From assembly GCF_024362785.1 (NCBI RefSeq), contig NZ_CP093301.1, positions 372,001-436,000 on the forward strand: a DNA stretch of 64,000 nucleotides. The letters run 5' to 3'. A program made the position numbers and the translations under genes. The notes beneath the pieces were generated by a model. The model was not told the DNA's origin. It saw nothing but the letters and a program-made list of their open reading frames with translations, and did no database searches. Positions within the stretch are counted from its first letter, which is position 1. Each line of letters opens with the position of its first letter. This stretch comes from Evansella sp. LMS18. GTDB lineage: Bacteria > Bacillota > Bacilli > Bacillales > Salisediminibacteriaceae. Shown piece by piece: positions 46,177 to 53,601 of this stretch.

Positions 46177-46563
46177 CCCGGACGCCTAATACACTAATCT
46201 TTTGTGAACAACCCCCTGCGAAACTGTTGTGACTCTAGTGTTTTTCTGGACTCTGTATCTCTTGCTCTGCTGTTCACAAATCTGTCAACTTCACAAATTC
46301 GTCATTTTTACTCCCTTGATCATCCTGGCTTATTTCTATGAGCTTTTTATTTTGTTTTTCTTTGCTGATTCAAATGTTATCACCATTACAACCTTGGAAA
46401 TGGTAATAAATATGACCAAATTATGAAGTGGCCGATTAATTCACAATTCCGAGTTATTTCTGTCACACCCTGTTCAAATATGGAAAAACTGATTTGAGGA
46501 AATGCGGAGCGGGCGGTGTTTATTCGAGGGAAATAAGTTGGTTTTTGAGAAAGGAGCGATCAA
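46177..46563. other. Intergenic region, no gene recognised
   Basis: An open frame at 46229-46426 encodes a hydrophobic peptide but has no ribosome binding site; I do not call it. Half-sites TTGTGA occur near 46203 and 46228. Confidence 0.4.
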
Positions 46564-46825
46564 GTGCTTGAATCAATTTCATAATTCAAGGTTTACAACT
46601 TTAAAACGAACATTATCTTATAAGGTTACTTTGTTGTTCGATTTACGCTTCAGACGGACGCGTTCTGCGGGCACGGCTTCAACTAATTTTTGACGGCTGA
46701 ACGCCGTCAAAAATGGATTTTCAGCTCGCGCTTTTCCCGCCAGAGTCGCCGTCTTACTCTGCAATCGAAAAGAAACATTCGTCTTTTTTACACAAAGTCT
46801 ATATATGAAATTCATTTGGTTATGT
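46564..46825. repeat. Dispersed repeat family 2, copy D
   Basis: It shares several blocks with 63121-63370: TTTCATAATTCAA, GCCGTCAAAAATGG plus ATTTTCAGCTCGC, GTCGCCGTCTTAC and CTGCAATCG, in the same order. Within it TTTTTGACGGC / GCCGTCAAAAA (46687-46713) is a perfect terminator-like hairpin. It is non-coding. Confidence 0.7.
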
Positions 46826-46853
46826 AAAAAATAAAAGCAAGGTTATTTTCCAT

Positions 46854-46884
46854 AAAAAAACCGGGACTATTTGATGTCCCGGTT
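46854..46884 (-). terminator. Terminator of the HesB-like gene
   Basis: AACCGGGAC / GTCCCGGTT hairpin followed on the minus strand by TTTTTTTATG. Confidence 0.88.
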
Positions 46885-46897
46885 TCTCATAACTATT

Positions 46898-47188
46898 TTA
46901 ATTATTATGTTTGTATACAATCTCTTCTCTGTCTTCATTAAATTCCACTAAAAAGTTTTTTCCGTCGAAATACCATATATCCTTATTTTCAATAAAGAAT
47001 TGTATATTATCTTTAGTCGTTTCCACTGCCGGGTCTTCCGGATCTTTTTTCGTTACTCCTAAAGAAAATCCTGTCTGAAAATCACCGTGTCCCCCATACC
47101 TTACAAAAAACTGCACTGCTTCACCATCTGTAAGCTCCAGTTCTTTTTTAAACCACTCTGCTGCTTTATCTGTTACTTCTATCTCCAC
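46898..47188 (-). CDS. HesB/YneR family protein
   Basis: 96 aa with the HesB-like fold: starts MEIEVTDKAAEWFKKEL and contains VQFFVRYGGHGDFQTGFSLGV. The Cys residues used by IscA-type carriers are absent, as in the Bacillus YneR/HesB branch. A role in Fe-S metabolism is suggested by family name only. It lies between the respiratory operon and the LpdD-like gene. No Fnr box is found upstream. Start ATG is behind GGAGGGA. Confidence 0.82.
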   Translation of the reverse strand: MEIEVTDKAAEWFKKELELTDGEAVQFFVRYGGHGDFQTGFSLGVTKKDPEDPAVETTKDNIQFFIENKDIWYFDGKNFLVEFNEDREEIVYKHNN

Positions 47189-47395
47189 GTTATTCCCTCC
47201 ACTAACTAATAATTATTATAGTAGTTCCCTGCACAGTCTCATTCAAACACAAGCCTGGCTATTGAAAATTTAAACGTAGTGAGAATATAACACAGGATAT
47301 TAATATATAGTTGATTTTTGCTTATATCCTTAATTCTTTAAGATTTTTTTCCCTGGCTCATGCAGTGTATTCCAGCTGCATGCTGGGGCGAAAAT

Positions 47396-47731
47396 TTAAT
47401 GTGCCTCCTGGGCAACTACTTTATGATCGGCCATGAGATTAAAGAAACTTTCCCAGGCAGCATTCACCAAGTTATCAATATCTTCCGCTGTTGCATTATC
47501 AACATGTATTCCTCCGCTGACCACAACAGTTTTTCGAAAGGTATGACACCAGACCTTTGCCAGCTCTGTAAACAAACCTTCCTCTTTATGGCCTGAAAGA
47601 CTATGGCTTGCTACGTTCGGCTGCCCTTCCTCCCACACAGCAATAACAATGGCTCCTACATGAGGTTTTGTCCCTCCTGTAACGAAGATAACGTCGTCTT
47701 CCCCGAGATGATTGATTTGGCATTGTACCAT
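47396..47731 (-). CDS. LpdD-like (prenylated-flavin chaperone-like) protein
   Basis: 111 aa. The core VTGGTKPHVGAIVIA and the later TVVVSGGIHVDNAT resemble the LpdD domain, small subunit D of gallate decarboxylase, thought to help with prenylated flavin. No UbiD-type decarboxylase is near. ATG at 47731 follows AAGGAGG; the frame to 47764 would start upstream of the predicted transcription start. An Fnr box in class II position precedes it, so it seems to belong to the anaerobic regulon. The job here is unknown. Confidence 0.65.
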   Translation of the reverse strand: MVQCQINHLGEDDVIFVTGGTKPHVGAIVIAVWEEGQPNVASHSLSGHKEEGLFTELAKVWCHTFRKTVVVSGGIHVDNATAEDIDNLVNAAWESFFNLMADHKVVAQEAH

Positions 47732-47770
47732 AATGAACCTCCTTGAACCCTTCATATATTTCATGTCAAT

Positions 47771-47813
47771 ACTTTATCATGATTGTCTGGTTTCTTATGT
47801 GAAAACAATCACA
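47771..47813 (-). promoter_or_regulatory. Fnr box and promoter of the LpdD-like gene
   Basis: TGTGA-AAACAA-TCACA (47798-47813) is a perfect consensus box. On the minus strand TAAAGT (47776-47771) lies 21 bases downstream. Confidence 0.75.
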
Positions 47814-47851
47814 CATATAAATTTATTATTTAACCAATTTCCAACATGGAA

Positions 47852-47894
47852 GGTGACGTTAGTCACCGCTCTATGTAATGGAATCTTCTATGAT
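47852..47894 (+). promoter_or_regulatory. Crp/Fnr-type box and promoter of the DUF2249 gene
   Basis: The perfect palindrome GGTGA-CGTTAG-TCACC (47852-47867) is followed after 21 bases by TATGAT (47889-47894). It differs from TGTGA in the outer base, perhaps favouring one of the three paralogues. Confidence 0.7.
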
Positions 47895-47937
47895 GAGAGC
47901 AGAAACTTAAACAAAAAATTAAATGAGGTGATTTTCC

Positions 47938-48162
47938 ATGTCAAAAATCTTTACCCTTGATGTAAGAGAAGATATACAGCAAAAAAAAGAACCTTTTCAG
48001 CGGATCATGAAAACAGTGGAACAGGTTGAAGATGGCGGCCAGCTGATCCTCCACACCCCGTTTGTCCCTGAACCTTTGTACAATATTATGAAAGGAAAAG
48101 GGTTCCGTTATGAGGTAGAGCAAATAGACAACGAACACTTCGTAACAGTTTTCCACAAATGA
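47938..48162 (+). CDS. DUF2249 protein, 74 aa
   Basis: A single DUF2249 domain: FTLDVREDIQQKKEPFQRIM, then LILHTPFVPEPLYNIMKGKG and the final strand HFVTVFHK. This TusA-like small fold is common beside denitrification and NO-response genes in many bacteria; its role is not established. ATG follows GAGGTGAT. A close relative with two domains is encoded at 49910. Upstream stands a box in activating position. Confidence 0.82.
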   Translation: MSKIFTLDVREDIQQKKEPFQRIMKTVEQVEDGGQLILHTPFVPEPLYNIMKGKGFRYEVEQIDNEHFVTVFHK

Positions 48163-48185
48163 TTTCCTGAACTGATAATACTCAC

Positions 48186-48228
48186 TATGAAAAAAGTCAC
48201 AGTTACAAATCCTTCTTCCTGCTACAAT
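48186..48228 (+). promoter_or_regulatory. Crp/Fnr-type box and promoter of the third regulator
   Basis: TATGA-AAAAAG-TCACA (48186-48201), then 21 bases, then TACAAT (48223-48228). The predicted transcript starts near 48235, which excludes the upstream ATG at 48227 as start. Confidence 0.7.
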
Positions 48229-48271
48229 GCTCATATATGAAAAAGGACCAGCGAAGGAGGCAGGTTTATTT

Positions 48272-48955
48272 ATGAATGAAATTCTTAATAAGATTACTAT
48301 ATTTACACATTTGCCGGAAAAAATAAAAGATCAGTTAAGTGAAATTGTTATCTCTAAAACTGTAACGAAGGGGGAAGTTCTTTTTCACGAAGCGTCTCCT
48401 GCTGAAGCTGTTTATTTTGTTAATGAAGGTAAAGTTAAAATTTCGAAAAGCACTCCGGATGGAAAAGAAATTCTCCTGAGTATAAGACAACCTGGAGAGA
48501 TGTTTGCGGAAGTAGCATTATTTAAAGAAGCAAACTGTACCTATCCGGCTACTGCATCTGTAATTGAGAACGGTGCCGTTTCTCTCATTAGAAATGAGGA
48601 ACTTGAGCTCTTCCTGTATCAGCACCCTGAGCTTGGGATGGCGATATTCCGTGTTATGGCCGAAAGACTGCAAATCTCACAGGCTACTCTGAGAGATGTT
48701 GCATTATATGGAAAATTGGGCGCCCTGGCAGCAACACTTGTAAGACTGACGGAAGATTATGGAGAGGCTGCTGATGATGGCGTAATCATTAAGTTAAAAT
48801 TAACCCACGAAGATCTTGGAAGTTTTTTCGGTGCTACAAGGGAAAGTGTCACAAGAATGATGAATCAGCTTAAACAGCAGGGAATTCTGAATAAACATCA
48901 GGGAAATATTATAATAAACGATCTGGACGGATTGAAAACTTACATTACTAATTAA
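48272..48955 (+). CDS. Crp/Fnr-family regulator without cluster cysteines
   Basis: 227 aa: barrel domain (VLFHEASPAEAVYFVNEGKVKIS), dimer helix and HTH GATRESVTRMMNQL. Unlike the two Fnr copies it lacks the C-terminal CxxCx4C, so it does not carry that [4Fe-4S] cluster. Family relatives of this kind sense NO via haem (DNR/NnrR) or other signals; which applies is unknown. ATG at 48272 follows AAGGAGG with a long spacer. The promoter carries its own type of box, so it is probably part of a regulatory cascade over the flanking DUF2249 genes. Confidence 0.85.
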   Translation: MNEILNKITIFTHLPEKIKDQLSEIVISKTVTKGEVLFHEASPAEAVYFVNEGKVKISKSTPDGKEILLSIRQPGEMFAEVALFKEANCTYPATASVIENGAVSLIRNEELELFLYQHPELGMAIFRVMAERLQISQATLRDVALYGKLGALAATLVRLTEDYGEAADDGVIIKLKLTHEDLGSFFGATRESVTRMMNQLKQQGILNKHQGNIIINDLDGLKTYITN

Positions 48956-48969
48956 ACAGTTGTAAACTT

Positions 48970-48994
48970 AAGGCAGTGCGATGCGCACTGCCTT
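48970..48994 (+). terminator. Hairpin after the third regulator
   Basis: AAGGCAGTGCG / CGCACTGCCTT stem with a 3-base loop. No T run follows, so it may be a weak terminator between two cotranscribed genes. Confidence 0.55.
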
Positions 48995-49025
48995 ATGTAT
49001 TACTCCCGGAAAAGGAGGTATGGAA

Positions 49026-49439
49026 GTGAGCCAGATTTTCATAATATTATCAGGCTATACAGCTGTATTTCTCGTACTATGTAATTTTCTCATGTTTATA
49101 TTATTTCTATGGATCCGCAAGTCAAAAAACAGAGCGGTTCAGAAAAAAGTAGCCAGGACGGCGAGATTCTGGATGAAAACGCATCGTCCTTTCGCAGCAG
49201 CAGCTGCATTTATGGTAATTATCCACTTTATCAGTGTATCTCAGTATTTAAACTTCAGAGAAAACATCCAGGCTGGCACCGGTATGTCGGCAGCAGCAAT
49301 TTTTATTGTTCTGCTTGTATCCGGCTTGTTTCGTAACCGTAAAGCTACAGGCAGGAGAAGAAAATTTCACCGGTTTATGGCCTTTCTGTTTCTCATCATG
49401 ATGTTCCTCCATTTATTCAGCTCCTGGTTTACTACATAA
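49026..49439 (+). CDS. Four-TM cytochrome b-like membrane protein, 137 aa
   Basis: Four hydrophobic helices. His pairs occur in THRPFAAAAAFMVIIHF and FHRFMAFLFLIMMFLHLF, spaced about one helix length, as in di-haem cytochrome b membrane proteins. GTG at 49026 is chosen because GGAGG is 7 bases upstream; the ATG at 49020 touches the Shine-Dalgarno. It lies 70 bp after the third Crp/Fnr gene and ends before a terminator. An electron-transfer role is inferred from the His pattern only. Confidence 0.7.
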   Translation: MSQIFIILSGYTAVFLVLCNFLMFILFLWIRKSKNRAVQKKVARTARFWMKTHRPFAAAAAFMVIIHFISVSQYLNFRENIQAGTGMSAAAIFIVLLVSGLFRNRKATGRRRKFHRFMAFLFLIMMFLHLFSSWFTT

Positions 49440-49527
49440 CTATCTCTCAGAAAAGGCCTCAGCTGCTCAGGATGATCATTACAGGGTAAAAAGCTGCGAA
49501 TCCCCTTTAGCAACTTAAACAGAAAAC

Positions 49528-49553
49528 AAGCTGCTGAATAATTTCAGCAGCTT
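49528..49553 (+). terminator. Terminator-like hairpin
   Basis: A perfect 11-bp stem AAGCTGCTGAA / TTCAGCAGCTT with a 4-base loop, after the gene ending at 49439. Confidence 0.65.
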
Positions 49554-49580
49554 AATCTGTTCATATGATTGGGGGTCATT

Positions 49581-49673
49581 ATGAACAACACATGTTGCAC
49601 ATTCTTTAGGTTTGTAACGTGGATTAATACGCTAGTCGATTGGGGGCCATCAGCTATATTAATCTGTTTATAA
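49581..49673 (+). CDS. Possible 30-aa small protein
   Basis: ATG at 49581 after TTGGGGGTCATT opens 30 codons ending in a hydrophobic run (VDWGPSAILICL). The sequence GATTGGGGG(T/C)CAT occurs both before it and inside it, 71 bp apart. A further 15-codon frame with a strong AGGAGG site follows at 49690-49737. These may be leader peptides of the downstream operon or chance frames. Confidence 0.3.
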   Translation: MNNTCCTFFRFVTWINTLVDWGPSAILICL

Positions 49674-49757
49674 ATCAGGAGGTAAAACTATGGACCGCGG
49701 AGAAAGTATTTTTCCCCGGCCACATTTATTATTATAAGCTCTCCTTCCAAAGTTTTA

Positions 49758-49869
49758 TGTGAATTACATCACAATAGGAATCGATTCTTGGTTGAATTGT
49801 GAAAACTTTGTGGCAGGGGAAGGTGCTGTGACTTGAATCACTTCTTCTTTTTCAAATAATTACTATAGT
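49758..49869 (+). promoter_or_regulatory. Two Fnr boxes and promoter of the DUF2249/NnrS-like operon
   Basis: TGTGA-ATTACA-TCACA (49758-49773) is perfect. TGTGA-CTTGAA-TCACT (49827-49842) lies 21 bases before TATAGT (49864-49869), a class II promoter. The boxes are centred 69 bp apart. Confidence 0.78.
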
Positions 49870-49909
49870 TATGGTAATAACCCTGTAAGGTAATAAGGAG
49901 GACAGGAAG

Positions 49910-50470
49910 ATGACTATAGTAAATTTGGATGTTCGTAAGGATCTGGAGAACAAAAAGGATCCATTTAAAAAAATTATGACCACTGTGAAAGCTCTTAAGA
50001 AGGATGAAAAGCTGGTTCTTCATTCTACTATTAAACCTGTGCCGCTTCTCACTATTATGAAAGCAAAGGGCTACACGAATAAAGTTGAAAAAATAGCAGC
50101 AGATCATTACAGAACCACATTCGAAAAGAACAAAGAAGGGCTGATAAAAAGTATTTTTAAAAGAAAGAAAAAGGAAGAGACACCTGCACCGGTTCAAGGG
50201 GCACCTGCTTTTCCAACGAACGAAAATCTTTTGAAAGACGAAGAAAAAGGGGCATTCTTTCTCGATAACCGAGGGCTGGAACCACCACAGCCCATGGTCA
50301 GAACATTAAAAAGGCTTGAATCGCTGAAAGTTTCGGAAACGCTGACCATTCATAATGACCGGGTGCCGGTTTATTTACTGGAAGAACTGAAAAACCTCGG
50401 TGTGAATTACACTATAGAAGAACAGCCGGACGGTTCGGCAAAAGTTCATTTAACACGTACAGAAGAGTAG
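49910..50470 (+). CDS. Tandem DUF2249 protein, 186 aa
   Basis: Two DUF2249-like domains: residues 1-70 (TIVNLDVRKDLENKKDPFKK, close to the 74-aa protein at 47938) and about 115-186 (LDNRGLEPPQPMVRTLKRLE...). A basic, Pro-rich linker (FKRKKKEETPAPVQ) joins them. The second repeats the pattern D-R-x-L-E-P-P typical of family members. ATG follows AGGAGG. Twelve bases separate it from the next gene, so they form one operon under strong Fnr boxes. Confidence 0.82.
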   Translation: MTIVNLDVRKDLENKKDPFKKIMTTVKALKKDEKLVLHSTIKPVPLLTIMKAKGYTNKVEKIAADHYRTTFEKNKEGLIKSIFKRKKKEETPAPVQGAPAFPTNENLLKDEEKGAFFLDNRGLEPPQPMVRTLKRLESLKVSETLTIHNDRVPVYLLEELKNLGVNYTIEEQPDGSAKVHLTRTEE

Positions 50471-50482
50471 GAGGGGAAAGAC

Positions 50483-51757
50483 ATGCATACAGCATTACAG
50501 CAAAGTACTTCACAAAAATCCGATCAATTTATCCTTCCCTTTTCTTTTATTATTTCAAGTTTGATCTTTCTTGTGATTTTCTCTGTTGGTCTCGCAAGCA
50601 GCCCGGGAGTGTTTTCTTTTGATTCGCTTCGTTCTCCTGCCGCCCTTGCGATGGCTCACCTTTTTATTCTCGGCTGGGCGACGATGCTGGCAATGGGAGC
50701 TGTCTACCAGTTAATTCAGGTAGTTTCCCAGAGACCTGTCCACAGCAGTAAGCTTGGATTTATCCACTTTGGCCTGTATATCTCAGGAGTGACGGGATTA
50801 TATATCTCCCTTCCTGACTTTATTATACCTGCACTAATTATTTTTGGACTTCTTACTGTCGCCGGAGTGGGGTGTTTCCTGTTCAATGTCCTGCTGACTC
50901 TTAAAGACTCGAAACTAGTAAACCCAGTCATTTCAGCCACTAAAAGTGCACTACTGTATTTAGGATTAACAGTTGCCACAGGACTGGTTATGGTATTGAA
51001 TTTCCGTTTTGGCTTCCTGGGAACATTTCATAACGGGATTTTTCTTCTCCATTTATGGGCTGGCCTGATCGGATGGTTTCTGTTCCTGATCGCTGGCTAC
51101 AGTTTTAAAATGCTCCCTATGTTTTTTCTGGCACACGGACATGACGAAAAATGGCAAAAATGGATTCTCATTGCTCTTCATGGAGCAATATGGGTCAGCG
51201 CTGCTGCCGGAGCTGCGGGAATGGCTTCCACTTTCCTCCCATTAAGCCTTGCTCTATTGTCGTTAGGCCTTGTAATGCTGCTCGTTCAGATAAGTGAAAT
51301 CAGAAAAAATAAATTTAAGAAGAATCCCGGAAGAGGCATTATCTTTTTTATAACTTTACTAAAAGGATTTACTGCACTTTCAGTAGTTTTATTCTTACTT
51401 TCAATAGTAAATGTTGAGTTTCTTCTGCAGTATTCTGTACTTGGTCCTATCCTGATGTTTTATATTTTCGGATTTGTCAGTTTATCTATTGCAGCCTACC
51501 TGTCAAAAATAATCCCATTTCTCTGGTGGACCTTCCGTTATGGCGGTCAGGTAGGACAGAAAGAAACTCCGTCACTCGCAATTATGGTTGATGAAAATGT
51601 CGCTGAAAGAAAATTGTGGTTACAGCTCGCCGCTTTAATCCTGTTTATTTGCAGCCTCTGGACCGGTCTTCAATTCTTAATCATCGGAACTGCTATTCTC
51701 TTTGCATTTACCATTGTCTTTTATATTTTTACTATTGGGAAGGCCTTCACTTATTAG
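50483..51757 (+). CDS. Haem-copper-oxidase-like/NnrS-like 12-TM protein
   Basis: 424 aa, about 12 helices. LAMAHLFILGWATMLAMG (about 51-68) and FHNGIFLLHLWAGLIGWFLF (about 176-195) carry conserved His in the style of cbb3-oxidase subunit I and NnrS. The set of ligands needed for a catalytic haem-Cu centre is not obvious, so it may be a haem protein for NO handling and not an oxidase. It follows the tandem DUF2249 gene by 12 bp and shares its Fnr-controlled promoter. NnrS relatives protect denitrifiers from NO stress. Confidence 0.65.
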   Translation: MHTALQQSTSQKSDQFILPFSFIISSLIFLVIFSVGLASSPGVFSFDSLRSPAALAMAHLFILGWATMLAMGAVYQLIQVVSQRPVHSSKLGFIHFGLYISGVTGLYISLPDFIIPALIIFGLLTVAGVGCFLFNVLLTLKDSKLVNPVISATKSALLYLGLTVATGLVMVLNFRFGFLGTFHNGIFLLHLWAGLIGWFLFLIAGYSFKMLPMFFLAHGHDEKWQKWILIALHGAIWVSAAAGAAGMASTFLPLSLALLSLGLVMLLVQISEIRKNKFKKNPGRGIIFFITLLKGFTALSVVLFLLSIVNVEFLLQYSVLGPILMFYIFGFVSLSIAAYLSKIIPFLWWTFRYGGQVGQKETPSLAIMVDENVAERKLWLQLAALILFICSLWTGLQFLIIGTAILFAFTIVFYIFTIGKAFTY

Positions 51758-51876
51758 AAGGATAATTCATGGAGCAGCGGGCAGGTTTGGGATTCATCAG
51801 CGGGTTGGCTGTCGAGAGTGTGTGAGGGAAGTTTTTGATACTGTAAAACTTATTAAATAATTGAGGAGGATTTAAG

Positions 51877-52176
51877 ATGGCTAACATAACAAAAGAAGAA
51901 ATTATGGAAAAGCTCGGTACAGTAATTGACCCGGAACTTGGAGTGGATGTAGTAAACCTGGGGCTGATTTATAATGTAGATGTAAATGATACTGAGGTTG
52001 CTGTGAGGATGACGCTTACCACACCTGGCTGCCCTCTTCATGACACGATGATAAACGGTGTTAAAACCGCAGTGGAGCAGCATCCTCTCGTTTCAAAATG
52101 TGAAGTTAATCTCACGTGGGAGCCAGCCTGGTCTCCCGATATGATGAGTGATAAAGTAAGGAGCATGTTCGCTTGA
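51877..52176 (+). CDS. MIP18/DUF59 iron-sulfur assembly protein
   Basis: 99 aa. The signature DPELGVDVVNLGLIYNVDV and the Cys motif LTTPGCPLHDTM are those of the MIP18/PaaD/SufT family, which helps mature Fe-S proteins. ATG after GAGGAGGA. It is 119 bp after the 12-TM gene on the same strand, without an intervening terminator, so it may be in the same anaerobic transcript and serve the clustered Fe-S respiratory proteins. Confidence 0.88.
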   Translation: MANITKEEIMEKLGTVIDPELGVDVVNLGLIYNVDVNDTEVAVRMTLTTPGCPLHDTMINGVKTAVEQHPLVSKCEVNLTWEPAWSPDMMSDKVRSMFA

Positions 52177-52196
52177 TAAAATGAATATGGACAGGG

Positions 52197-52226
52197 CCGC
52201 TGCAGGTTTTTATGCAGCGGTTTTTC
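52197..52226 (+). terminator. Terminator of the DUF2249-to-MIP18 transcript
   Basis: CCGCTGCA / TGCAGCGG hairpin followed by TTTTTCTTTTT. Confidence 0.88.
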
Positions 52227-52280
52227 TTTTTATGTGGCTGGCATTTAATTAACTTCGGTTCTGGTTTAATTTTTGATATG

Positions 52281-52830
52281 GATGCGGGCGGGGCTGAACT
52301 CTTGCTTTACCGCTCCGCCTGATTTTCCACCCAAGCGGGCACGCGAGACCTCCTTGCGTTACCGCTCCGCCTCAATTTTCATCCGAGCGGGCACGCAAGA
52401 CCTCCTTGCGTTACCGCTCCGCCTCAATTTTCTTCCGAGCGGGCATGCGAGACCTTCTTGCGTTACCGCTCCACCTCAATTTTCCCCCGAGCGGGCATGC
52501 GAGAACTCCTTGCGTTACCGCTTCACCTCAATTTTCTTCCGAGCGGGTATGCGAGACCTTCTTGCGTTACCGCTCCACCTCAATTTTCATCCAAGCGGGC
52601 ACGCGAGACCTCCTTGCGTTACCGCTCCACCTCAATTTTCATCCAAGCGGGCACGCGAGACCTCCTTGCGTTACCGCTCCGCCTCAATTTTCATCCGAGC
52701 GGGCATGCGAGACCTTCTTGCGTTACCGCTCCACCTATTTTTTCCACCCAAGCGGGCATGCGAGAACTCCTTGCGTTACCGCTTCACCTCAATTTTCCCC
52801 CGAGCGGGCACGCAAGACCCCCCCTCTCTT
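52281..52830. repeat. 52-bp tandem repeat array, about ten units
   Basis: Units begin GCTCC(G/A)CCTCAATTTTC and contain GAGCGGGCA(C/T)GC, ending CTTGCGTTACC. Ten near-identical units run from 52312; one has 53 bp. A decayed part unit lies at 52281-52311. As 52 is not a multiple of 3, open frames across it rotate through the same peptide in all frames and are not genes. There are no unique spacers, so it is not CRISPR. Confidence 0.92.
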
Positions 52831-52841
52831 GCATGCCCAAT

Positions 52842-52876
52842 AAAAAATAAAAAATGCTCCCGCATCTGCGGGAGCA
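52842..52876 (-). terminator. Terminator of the moeA-moaD operon
   Basis: TGCTCCCGCA / TGCGGGAGCA hairpin followed on the minus strand by TTTTTTATTTTTTATT. Confidence 0.9.
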
Positions 52877-52894
52877 ATAAAGAGATCTTCCATA

Positions 52895-53131
52895 TTATCC
52901 TCCGCTTACTGGTGGGATGAAGGCAACATTGTCGCCGGCTTTCGCTTTCACTTCGTCCTCGGCGTATTCTTCGTTAATTGCCGGCATCGCCGTATTTATA
53001 ACCGTTAACTGAGGAAACTTATTCAGGAGATAGATTTTTATATCAGAGATTTTCATTTCCTCCGCAGAAATTTCAACTTCCCGCTGTCCGGCTTTTTCTT
53101 CCAGTTCAGCAAATAACAAAACTTTTATCAT
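52895..53131 (-). CDS. moaD: Molybdopterin synthase small subunit MoaD
   Basis: A 78-aa ubiquitin-like protein ending in the required Gly-Gly (PPVSGG) that is thiocarboxylated and donates sulfur to precursor Z. It overlaps moaE by 4 bp (ATGA). Last gene of the moeA-mobB-moaE-moaD operon, which supplies the cofactor for the neighbouring molybdoenzyme. Confidence 0.95.
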   Translation of the reverse strand: MIKVLLFAELEEKAGQREVEISAEEMKISDIKIYLLNKFPQLTVINTAMPAINEEYAEDEVKAKAGDNVAFIPPVSGG

Positions 53132-53601
53132 TGTAAATCCTCCTTTTCAGGCTTTCCGGATGGGTATGGCTTCTTTTCAAGCTGATCGCCGATCCACTCT
53201 TCTCCGTCTTCCCAATGTTCTTTTTTCCAGATTGGCACGATTTCTTTAATTCTTTCGATTGCATATCTGCTGGCAGTAAAAGCATCCGCCCGATGTGGCG
53301 TGGAGACGGCGATAACTACAGCAATATCTGTAATACCCAGTTCACCGATCCTGTGGGTTATTGCTACTTTTGCTTCAGGGAAATCAATCTGGATTTCGTC
53401 CCCTATCTGTGCGAGTTTTTTCTCGGCCATCGGCACATAAGCATCATATTTTAAATAAAGTGTCTTCTTTCCTTTGGTCAGTTCCCTGACCGTCCCGATA
53501 AAAGTGTTAACAGCTCCGGCATTTCTGTCTGTTACTTTATCTACAACTTCCTGGATATTGATCACTTCTTCAGTGATTAAAAAGTTTTTCTGCTCAGCCA
53601 T
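53128..53601 (-). CDS. moaE: Molybdopterin synthase large subunit MoaE
   Basis: 157 aa. Typical segments are GAVNTFIGTVRELTKG, LKYDAYVPMAEKKL, HRIGELGITDIAVVIAVSTPHR and the active-site Lys region WKKEHWEDGEEW. With MoaD it converts precursor Z to molybdopterin. ATG at 53601 overlaps the mobB stop (TGATG); the TTG one codon upstream is less likely. Confidence 0.96.
   Translation of the reverse strand: MAEQKNFLITEEVINIQEVVDKVTDRNAGAVNTFIGTVRELTKGKKTLYLKYDAYVPMAEKKLAQIGDEIQIDFPEAKVAITHRIGELGITDIAVVIAVSTPHRADAFTASRYAIERIKEIVPIWKKEHWEDGEEWIGDQLEKKPYPSGKPEKEDLQ

Noticed and set aside
46229-46426. 65-codon hydrophobic frame upstream of the respiratory operon
   Set aside because: No ribosome binding site, and AT-rich sequence gives such Phe/Leu/Ile runs by chance.
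52273-52920. Three overlapping plus-strand frames of 130-215 codons
   Set aside because: They run across the 52-bp tandem array. Because 52 is not a multiple of 3, the same peptide appears in all frames. No ribosome binding site or homology supports them.
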